A stretch of 8,001 bases of DNA from an uncultured Spirochaetaceae bacterium (GTDB lineage Bacteria > Spirochaetota > Spirochaetia > SZUA-6 > Bin103): NCBI GenBank assembly GCA_913043885.1, contig CAJWOB010000104.1, positions 1 through 8,001 of the forward strand. Direction: 5' to 3'. Below, piece after piece: positions 1 to 5,097 of this stretch. The notes under the pieces were generated by a model. It did not search any database. It saw nothing but the letters and a program-made list of their open reading frames with translations, and was not told the origin of the DNA. Position 1 is the stretch's first letter; every line of letters begins with the position of its first letter. Both the position numbers and the translations under genes were made by a program.

Positions 1-537
1 GTGAGGCGGGCGCTTGACCATGGCGGTGCGCGCCGCCGAAGGCGTGTCGCCGGTGCGCAGGCCTACTCGAATACGCGTCGCGGCGTCATCGTCGCTGCCG
101 AGGCGCTCCAGGATACCGGCCAGCGGCGCCTGCAGGTTGCGCTCGATGTCGTTGCTGAGCGCCTTGAGCGGCGAAACGTACACGACGCGGGTCTCGTCGG
201 GCAGGGGGCCGGACTCCCCTTCCCGCACCAGATCGTCGATAGCGCACAGGAAGGCAGCGAGGGTCTTCCCGGAGCCGGTGGGTGCGGCAATGAGGGTGTG
301 CTGGCCCGCTTTTATCTGCGGCCAGGCTTGCCGCTGTACCTCGCTCGGCGGGCCAAGCGCATGCCGGAACCACCCGGACACGGCCGGATGGAACTGATAT
401 AGCGTTGCCGGTTGCGGTTGCGTAGGTAGGTGGCCGAGCTGAAAAGGGCTCGCGTCGCCTGGCCGGTTACGACGTAGCGGGCCGTGACGGCTAGTGGCCG
501 CCGAGCGGGCAGGCGTAGCCCTCTTCGGCGTAGCCAA
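1..537 (-). CDS. Lhr-type DEAD/DEAH-box ATP-dependent helicase, N-terminal part (runs off the left edge)
   Basis: This is the first 179 residues of a superfamily 2 helicase. Family members use ATP to unwind or translocate on nucleic acid in the cytoplasm, and Lhr proteins are linked to DNA repair. Seen: a family-like opening HPAVSGWFRHALG (about residues 50-62), a Q-motif-like stretch, Walker A APTGSGKT (85-92), motif Ia-like VSPLKALSNDIERNLQ, and RVGLRTGDTP. The DEAD/DEAH box and all later motifs lie outside the window. No ATG occurs in frame. The candidates are TTG at 537, used here, and GTG at 381, which would start at the V of HPAV and lose part of the conserved opening. The TTG start overlaps the end of the upstream 86-residue gene by 47 bases, and residues 1-45 or so look unconserved, so the start is uncertain. 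E. coli Lhr is about 1,500 residues; shorter Lhr-like forms exist and cannot be separated here. Family call is firm, subfamily less so. Confidence 0.85.
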   Translation of the reverse strand, partial: MATPKRATPARSAATSRHGPLRRNRPGDASPFQLGHLPTQPQPATLYQFHPAVSGWFRHALGPPSEVQRQAWPQIKAGQHTLIAAPTGSGKTLAAFLCAIDDLVREGESGPLPDETRVVYVSPLKALSNDIERNLQAPLAGILERLGSDDDAATRIRVGLRTGDTPSAARTAMVKRPPH

Positions 538-751
538 GCGCCTCGGCGCGGGTGGTGTCGACGACGGTCATCGCAGACGTTATCTCCAGCGGCGAGGTGG
601 CCATATCGACCGTAGTCGTCACCGTGGTGGGCTCGACTGGGAACGGCGTCGATTGCGGAAACAGCCTGCTGAGCGGATTCTCGCCGAACGCAAGGGTGAA
701 GGCCAACGCGCCGGCCACGACGAATACCACTGCCCCGATTACCGTTCTCAT
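491..751 (-). CDS. Small membrane-anchored or secreted protein, 86 residues, unknown function
   Basis: I do not recognise this protein. It begins MRTVIGAVVFVVAGALAFTLAFG, a hydrophobic stretch of about 20 residues after one arginine, which looks like a signal peptide or an N-terminal membrane anchor. The rest is a short extracytoplasmic tail: a proline-rich part (PQSTPFPVEP), a Thr/Val-rich, strand-prone part (TTVTTTVDM), then an acidic end with a single cysteine (YAEEGYACPLGGH). There is no lipobox. A TTG two codons upstream (757) is in frame, but a Shine-Dalgarno GGAGAGG sits 7 bases before the ATG at 751 and would touch the TTG, so ATG is chosen. The gene starts 19 bases after the aminotransferase stop and is probably its operon partner. 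The good ribosome site, hydrophobic start and tight spacing make it more likely real than chance, but there is no homology to lean on. Confidence 0.6.
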   Translation of the reverse strand: MRTVIGAVVFVVAGALAFTLAFGENPLSRLFPQSTPFPVEPTTVTTTVDMATSPLEITSAMTVVDTTRAEALGYAEEGYACPLGGH

Positions 752-758
752 CGACAAG

Positions 759-765
759 CCTCTCC
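759..765 (-). promoter_or_regulatory. Ribosome binding site of the 86-residue protein
   Basis: GGAGAGG on the minus strand, 7 bases before the ATG at 751. It decides the start: the in-frame TTG at 757 would leave only one base of spacing. Confidence 0.6.
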
Positions 766-770
766 GAACC

Positions 771-2129
771 TCAGAGCGTAGCGGTGGCCGGGATAGCGGT
801 CAACCGCGTGGCGTCGAGTGCGTCCGTGAAAGCCTCCACGCTTCGGTCGACATCGGCATCGGTATGCACCGCCGAGACGATAAACGAGGGCCCGGGCATG
901 GCGTCGACGCCGCGATCGAGCATAGCCAACCGTAGCTGCGTTGCGGCAGCCCTGCTCTTGGCCTCTAGCAGACGCTGCCCCTGCGCCTGCAGCGTCTGTC
1001 GCTGACCGTCGTCGGCGATGCCCAGAGCGACGAACACCAGCGACGCGTCGCCATACACCACCCCCGCTTCCGCGGGCAGGGCGTCTCGCAGCCCCGCACA
1101 CAGCCGCCTGGCCGCCGCCTCCGCCCGATCGTTCACCGGCTCGTCCCGGACCAACCGCAACGCCGTTACGCCTGCGGCGGCGCTCAGCGGATTGGCATTG
1201 AAGGTGCCGGGATGGCCGACCCGCCCGCCGGCGACGGCATCGCCGTCGTAGCCGATGAGGTCCATTATCCCCGCGCGACCGCCGACGGCACCCCCCGGGA
1301 GACCCCCTGCTACGACCTTCGCCAGCGTCGTCAGGTCGGGGGTAATGCCCAGCTGCCGTTGCGCCCCGCCGGCAGTAATCCGGAATCCGGTGACCACCTC
1401 GTCGAAGATCAGCACCGTCTCGGTTTGCTCGGTGACGCTGCGCAGCATGTGCAGCATCTCGGGGGCCAGTGGTGCGCGTCCCATCGCCGCCCCGGTCGGC
1501 TCGACGATGACCGCAGCTACCGTGCGCGAGCCCAGCGCGTCGCGTGCCGCTGCCTCGTCGTGCTGGTCCACCACGACGACGTCACCGAGAACCGCATCGG
1601 TGATGCCCCGCGATGGCACGGCGGCCCGGACGCCGGCGGGTGTTGCCAATGCCGCATCGTGCCAGCCGTGGTAGTGGCCGGCGAATCGCAACAGCTTCGA
1701 GCGGCCGGTGTGTGCGCGGGCGAGACGAATCGCCATCAGCGACGCCTCGGTGCCGGAGCTGTGGAAGCGAATCCGTTCGATTGACGGGACCAGCTCGCCG
1801 ATCAGCTCCGCCCATTCCACTTCCAGCGCGGTGGCACCACCCAGGTGGGTGCCGCGGGCCACCTGCTCGCGCACCGCCTGGACGACGGCGGGGTCAGAGT
1901 GGCCCAGGAGCAGCGCGCCGTGACCCATCACGTAGTCGATGTAGTCGTGGCCGTCCACGTCGATCTTGTGGCAGCCCTGCGCCTCGGCGAACGCAACCGG
2001 AAACGGTCGCAGGTAGCGGTTGTCGTGGGTGACGCCGCCGGGAAACCGCTGCCTTGCTCGTTGGTAGAGGCGTTGCGAACCGGGATGGCGCTCTACGAAG
2101 CGCGACTCCACGCTAGTTTCTTCGTTCAC
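771..2129 (-). CDS. Class III PLP-dependent aminotransferase, glutamate-1-semialdehyde aminomutase-like
   Basis: A 452-residue fold-type I, PLP-dependent, probably cytosolic enzyme of the class III (omega) aminotransferase group. Seen: a GSA-aminomutase-like opening with FPGGVTHDNRYLRPFP (29-44); KIDVDGHDYIDYV (55-67); the phosphate-binding SSGTEA (124-129); HYHGWHD (152-158); the cofactor-contacting FDEVVTGFR (242-250, D243 pairing with the PLP ring nitrogen in the family); and LAKVVAGGLPGGAVGG (269-284), where K271 is the expected Schiff-base lysine. True HemL proteins normally read close to PGGVNSPVRAF at the opening and APSxFEAGF near the end; here these are GGVTHDNRYL and MPGPSFIVSAVHT. 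I therefore read it as a non-HemL member of the superfamily with unknown amino donor and acceptor. The GTG start overlaps the purK stop by GTGA, so translation is probably coupled to purK. No strong Shine-Dalgarno was seen. HemL with divergent motifs remains possible but less likely. Confidence 0.9.
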   Translation of the reverse strand: MNEETSVESRFVERHPGSQRLYQRARQRFPGGVTHDNRYLRPFPVAFAEAQGCHKIDVDGHDYIDYVMGHGALLLGHSDPAVVQAVREQVARGTHLGGATALEVEWAELIGELVPSIERIRFHSSGTEASLMAIRLARAHTGRSKLLRFAGHYHGWHDAALATPAGVRAAVPSRGITDAVLGDVVVVDQHDEAAARDALGSRTVAAVIVEPTGAAMGRAPLAPEMLHMLRSVTEQTETVLIFDEVVTGFRITAGGAQRQLGITPDLTTLAKVVAGGLPGGAVGGRAGIMDLIGYDGDAVAGGRVGHPGTFNANPLSAAAGVTALRLVRDEPVNDRAEAAARRLCAGLRDALPAEAGVVYGDASLVFVALGIADDGQRQTLQAQGQRLLEAKSRAAATQLRLAMLDRGVDAMPGPSFIVSAVHTDADVDRSVEAFTDALDATRLTAIPATATL

Positions 2130-3277
2130 TCGTCACTGCCCAAGCTGCCGCGAGCGTCGAGGGCGCGCGTCCGGGCCTCCTCCACGCTGTCGGCGAGCAC
2201 GGTCAGATGGCCCATCTTGCGCCCGGCACGGGCTTGTTGCTTGCCGTAGAGGTGGAGACGCACCGCAGGATCGTCAAGGGCGGCAGTCCAGTCGGGGTCG
2301 CCGTTGGGCGGCCACAGGTCGCCCAGCAGGTTGGCCATGGCGGCAGGGCGGTGCTGGACCACCTCCGGAAGCGGCAGGCCGCACACCGCCCGCAGCTGCA
2401 GGTCGAACTGACTACAGCTACAGGCGTCGATGGTCAGATGGCCGGAGTTGTGGGGGCGGGGTGCCAGCTCGTTTACCAGCAAGCGATCGTCGCCGTCGAG
2501 GAACATCTCGACGCACAGTACGCCCACCAATTCGAGCTGGTCTACGATGCCGTGGGCCAACTGCCTGGCGCGCGCTGCGAGCGCCGGAGAGATCGGGGCC
2601 GGCAACACCGTCGTGTCCAAGATGTGGCGCTGGTTGTGCCGGTTCTCGAACACGCCAAAATCGCTCACCTCTCCCGCCACGGTGCGCACGGCGACCACGG
2701 AAAGCTCGCAACGGAACTCGATTACCCGCTCCAGTACCAGATCGCCGTTCAGCTGGTCGCGGCCTTGCACCAGCGCAGCCGTAGTGTCGGCGCGAAACTG
2801 GCCTTTTCCGTCGTAGCCGTAGCCGGCGGTCTTGCCGATAAGCGGCAAGCCAACCTGCGCCGCAGCGGCGGTGAGCGCAGCGGCGTTGGCATCGGCTGGC
2901 AGGTGCGTCCATGGTGCGAGATCGAAGCCGCACTCCTGCAGAAATCGCTTCTCTCGCAGCCGGCTCTGGGCGGTGTGCAGTGCCAGGCGCCCCGGCCGCA
3001 CCGGTGCGTGCTGCTCTGCAGCGGCTACTGCGTCACTGGAGATGTTCTCGAACTCGTACGTGAGGACGTCCACGCTCTGCGCGAAGCGCGCCATCTCTGC
3101 AGCATCGTCGTAGGCGCCTATGTGCGCCGCATCCGCCACCTGTCCGGTGGGGGAGTGGCGGTCGGGGGAGTAGGTGTGGACTCGGTAGCCCATTTCCCTG
3201 GCGGACAGAGCCAGCATGCGGCCCAGCTGACCGCTGCCGAGGATGCCGACGGTCGCCCCCGGAAGAACGCGCGGCAC
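2126..3277 (-). CDS. purK: 5-(carboxyamino)imidazole ribonucleotide synthase (PurK)
   Basis: An ATP-grasp ligase of 383 residues (E. coli PurK is about 355) that makes N5-CAIR from AIR, bicarbonate and ATP in de novo purine synthesis. Seen: an N-terminal Rossmann-like motif GILGSGQLGRM (11-21); YEFENI (74-79); the ATP-grasp glycine loop GYDGKGQ (154-160); the metal and ATP site NELAPRPHNSGH (269-280); SQFDLQLRAVCGLPLP (289-304); and the PurK-typical C-terminal LHLYGK with GRKMGH (341-357). Nothing essential looks missing. The chosen GTG lies two bases after the purE stop. A TTG two codons upstream (3283) would instead overlap that stop by TTGA; both are plausible, the protein differing by two residues. 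The reading frame stays open far upstream through purE, but that extension is out of frame with purE and is not coding. purE immediately upstream confirms the PurK/PurE two-step route. Confidence 0.96.
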   Translation of the reverse strand: MPRVLPGATVGILGSGQLGRMLALSAREMGYRVHTYSPDRHSPTGQVADAAHIGAYDDAAEMARFAQSVDVLTYEFENISSDAVAAAEQHAPVRPGRLALHTAQSRLREKRFLQECGFDLAPWTHLPADANAAALTAAAAQVGLPLIGKTAGYGYDGKGQFRADTTAALVQGRDQLNGDLVLERVIEFRCELSVVAVRTVAGEVSDFGVFENRHNQRHILDTTVLPAPISPALAARARQLAHGIVDQLELVGVLCVEMFLDGDDRLLVNELAPRPHNSGHLTIDACSCSQFDLQLRAVCGLPLPEVVQHRPAAMANLLGDLWPPNGDPDWTAALDDPAVRLHLYGKQQARAGRKMGHLTVLADSVEEARTRALDARGSLGSDE

Positions 3278-3279
3278 GT

Positions 3280-3792
3280 TCAATCTGCCGCTGGGTCGGG
3301 TGGCGGCAGGGTGCTTGCCATCACCGTGTCGGTTTGACGCTGCCGGAACTGGGCCAGCTTGTCCGCCAGGCTGGCGTCGGTGGTGGCCAGAATGGCGACC
3401 GCGAGGAGCGCCGCGTTTATCGCCCCCGGCTTGCCAATGGCGAGGGTGCCCACGGGGACGCCGGCGGGCATCTGTACGATGGACAGGAGCGAGTCGACGC
3501 CGGCCAGAGCGCGGCTCTGTATCGGCACGCCGAGCACCGGCAGCTGGGTTTGCGCGGCCAGCATCCCCGGCAGGTGCGCGGCGCCGCCGGCGGCGGCAAC
3601 GATCACCTTGATGCCGCGGGAAGCGGCCTCGTGGGCGAACTGTCGCATCCACTCCGGGGTGCGGTGGGCGGAGACCACGCGACAGTTGCACTCGACGCCG
3701 AATTCGGCGAGCGTGTCCCGGGTGTGGGTCATGGTGCTCCAGTCGGAGGTGCTGCCCATTACCACCGCTACCACCGGCTGCTCCTTGGCCAT
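3280..3792 (-). CDS. purE: N5-carboxyaminoimidazole ribonucleotide mutase (PurE, class I)
   Basis: A cytosolic enzyme of 170 residues, the usual class I length (E. coli about 169), that moves the carboxylate of N5-CAIR to carbon 4 to give CAIR. The family acts as an octamer. Seen: the nucleotide-phosphate loop MGSTSDW (12-18), SAHRTPEW (41-48) with the expected catalytic histidine H43, AAAGGAAHLPGMLAAQT (66-82), and GVPIQSRALAGVDSLLSIVQMP (88-109). The pairing with purK supports the bacterial mutase activity rather than direct AIR carboxylation (class II). The last 20 or so residues are a loose proline-rich tail. The ATG at 3792 places the family opening at the right spot; upstream there is only a weak GAGAG-type ribosome site. 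The gene begins 18 bases after the second stop of the broken exported-protein gene, so it may be transcribed from the promoter region near 4.25 kb. Confidence 0.96.
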   Translation of the reverse strand: MAKEQPVVAVVMGSTSDWSTMTHTRDTLAEFGVECNCRVVSAHRTPEWMRQFAHEAASRGIKVIVAAAGGAAHLPGMLAAQTQLPVLGVPIQSRALAGVDSLLSIVQMPAGVPVGTLAIGKPGAINAALLAVAILATTDASLADKLAQFRQRQTDTVMASTLPPPDPAAD

Positions 3793-3810
3793 CGGTTCGT
3801 CGCTCTCGGC

Positions 3811-4233
3811 CTACGGCGCGTCGCGGAAGCTGCCCCAGACCAGGCGGAGACCCAGGGTCGGCGTAGCGGAAATGGCCTCGTTGGCAGAGAATCCGGGTAG
3901 GACACTCACCACCACCTAGTAGCCGACGATCTGCATCCACGGCAGCGGCGCAAAGCCGATCTCGAGATCGATCTCCTCGTAGAGCGCGAAGTAGCCGCCG
4001 CCGCCTGGCAGGCCCTCGGCGCCGATGCTACCGATTCGCGTGCCGCCGCGGGTGGTGCCGTAGCCGAATCCGCCGTAAGCGGTGGCGGCCAGGTCGTGGT
4101 TGGAGAAGCTCGGCACGTGCGTCTGCACGCCGCTGGTGAGGCCTCCCCCTCCCGTGGCGGCCGCCGTGCCGGCCGCAGCGATGATGAGGATGAGGGCGGC
4201 GGCGGGCCGGCTCAGTCGTGGCGTCGTGGGCAT
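3811..4233 (-). pseudogene. Exported beta-rich (outer-membrane-type) protein gene, interrupted by an in-frame TAG
   Basis: The frame opens with ATG at 4233, after a GGGG ribosome-site-like run 5 bases upstream, and encodes a signal peptide (MPTTPRLSRPAAALILIIAAAG, then an Ala/Gly region). A Gly/Tyr-rich, strand-prone body follows (AYGGFGYGTT, YFALYEEIDLEIGF, PLPWMQIVGY). A TAG at 3916-3918 ends this after 105 residues. The same frame then stays open for 34 more codons, reading VVVSVLPGFSANEAI and SATPTLGLRLVWGSF, to a second TAG at 3811-3813. The post-stop part ends in alternating hydrophobic and aromatic residues like a closing beta strand, so it looks like the true C-terminus of one protein of about 140 residues. 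TAG ends the neighbouring SDR at its normal length, so TAG is an ordinary stop here. Most likely a nonsense mutation or a sequencing error. A genuine 105-residue gene (3916-4233) is possible. Function and family not recognised. Confidence 0.6.
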
Positions 4234-4328
4234 CGTTACCCCGCTCAGACCGTAGCATCACCATGCGGCTCGCGAAAGCTTCGGCGCCGGAGTGGTGGGC
4301 GGCGCGGCGCTGGGCTACGCTCGCGCCC
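4234..4328. promoter_or_regulatory. Divergent intergenic region between the two gene blocks
   Basis: These 95 bases separate the minus-strand block from the plus-strand SDR and must carry promoters for one or both directions, unless the SDR is read from elsewhere. On the minus strand a TGCTACGGT at about 4249-4257 resembles an extended -10, but it would leave only about 10 bases of leader. I see no convincing -35 or operator. The position supports the assignment; the sequence does not prove it. Confidence 0.4.
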
Positions 4329-5069
4329 ATGGATACCCGTGTCGCGCTGGTAACCGGGGCAGCCCGCGGCATCGGCCGCGAGATCGCCGTTCGCCTGGCG
4401 GAGGATGGATTCGACCTCGCGGTCGCTGATCTCCGTGAGGAGGCGGTGGCGGAGACCGCCGAGTTGGTCGCAGCCGCAGGACGCCGCACTCTGGTGAGCG
4501 CCACCGACGTCAGTGACGAGGATGCCGTGGTGGCCATGATCGAGCGGGTGTCCTCCGAGCTCGGCGGACTGGATGCGGTGGTCAACAACGCCGGCATCCT
4601 GCACCTCACCCCGATCCTCGATATCAGTGCCGCGGAGTGGGACCAGACCATGGCGGTGAATCTGCGTGGCACCTTCCTGGTCAGCCGCGAGGCGTTCCGG
4701 CGCATGAAGGAACGCGGCGCCGGCAAGATCGTCAGCATCGCGTCGCTGGCAGCGAAGGTGGGCGGCATTACCGCCGGTGCCCACTATGCGGCGTCCAAGG
4801 CGGGGGTCATCTGCTTCACCAAATCGCTGGCAGCGCAGGCCGCTGCGTTTTCCATCAATGTGAACGCGGTGGCGCCGGGGCCGGTGGCCACGGAAATGAC
4901 TGCAGACTGGGGCGATGAGGTGAACGAGGCGTTTCGTGCCCGGATTCCGTTCGGACGCTACGCTGAGCCGCGCGACGTCGCCAACGCGGTGGCCTTTCTG
5001 CTTTCGGAGCAGGCCGGCTACATCACCGGCGAGGTGATCGACGTCAACGGCGGCTCCTACATGGACTAG
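4329..5069 (+). CDS. SDR-family NAD(P)-dependent oxidoreductase (3-oxoacyl-ACP reductase-like)
   Basis: A classical short-chain dehydrogenase of 246 residues, the usual length, with a complete set of motifs: TGAARGIG for dinucleotide binding (9-16), D34 at the end of beta 2 (VADLRE), D60 (ATDVSD), NNAG (86-89), N111 (AVNLRGTF), S139 (IVSIAS), Y153 and K157 (HYAASK), and PGPVATEM (183-190) before the closing IDVNGGSYMD. The catalytic tetrad N-S-Y-K is intact. D34 favours NAD(H) over NADP(H) by family rule. The enzyme should interconvert a secondary alcohol and a ketone; the substrate is not visible. Resemblance to FabG is generic to the class and does not imply fatty acid synthesis. The ATG at 4329 places the Rossmann strand at the normal distance; frame extension upstream is non-conserved, and no good ribosome site is seen. 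The E1 gene follows after 28 bases, suggesting joint transcription and perhaps oxidation of a hydroxyacid to the E1 substrate. Confidence 0.93.
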   Translation: MDTRVALVTGAARGIGREIAVRLAEDGFDLAVADLREEAVAETAELVAAAGRRTLVSATDVSDEDAVVAMIERVSSELGGLDAVVNNAGILHLTPILDISAAEWDQTMAVNLRGTFLVSREAFRRMKERGAGKIVSIASLAAKVGGITAGAHYAASKAGVICFTKSLAAQAAAFSINVNAVAPGPVATEMTADWGDEVNEAFRARIPFGRYAEPRDVANAVAFLLSEQAGYITGEVIDVNGGSYMD

Positions 5070-5084
5070 GCACCGGGCAAACTC

Positions 5085-5090
5085 GAGGAG
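5085..5090 (+). promoter_or_regulatory. Ribosome binding site of the fused E1 gene
   Basis: GAGGAG, 7 bases before the ATG at 5098. It is the strongest Shine-Dalgarno in the window and fixes the E1 start. It suggests the E1 is translated independently of, and perhaps more strongly than, the SDR. Confidence 0.75.
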
Positions 5091-5097
5091 TCTTCAG

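Noticed and set aside
478..500. Short inverted GGCC repeat after the 86-residue gene as a terminator
   Set aside because: The stem is only about 4 base pairs with no T-run, and the helicase frame continues through it on the same strand.
771..2129. Assignment as hemL, glutamate-1-semialdehyde 2,1-aminomutase
   Set aside because: The HemL-typical NSPVRAF opening and APSxFEAGF stretch are replaced by other sequences, and the neighbours are purine genes. Only a superfamily-level call is supported.
2207..3337. 376-codon open frame on the plus strand opposite purK
   Set aside because: Antisense shadow of a fully recognised purK; no motif, no ribosome site and no operon partner.
3916..3918. TAG as a recoded sense codon or programmed readthrough
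   Set aside because: TAG also ends the adjacent SDR exactly at its family length and the 86-residue gene, so it works as a stop here. No recoding structure is evident; mutation or error is simpler.
3284..3940. Upstream in-frame extension of purK to 3940
   Set aside because: The extension overlaps purE on the same strand in another frame and is low-complexity Arg/Gly-rich. PurK homology begins only at the LPGATVGILG region just after the purE stop.
4277..4287. Small palindrome CGAAAGCTTCG in the divergent intergenic region as an operator
   Set aside because: Only a 4-base-pair arm, a length expected by chance, with no second copy seen nearby.
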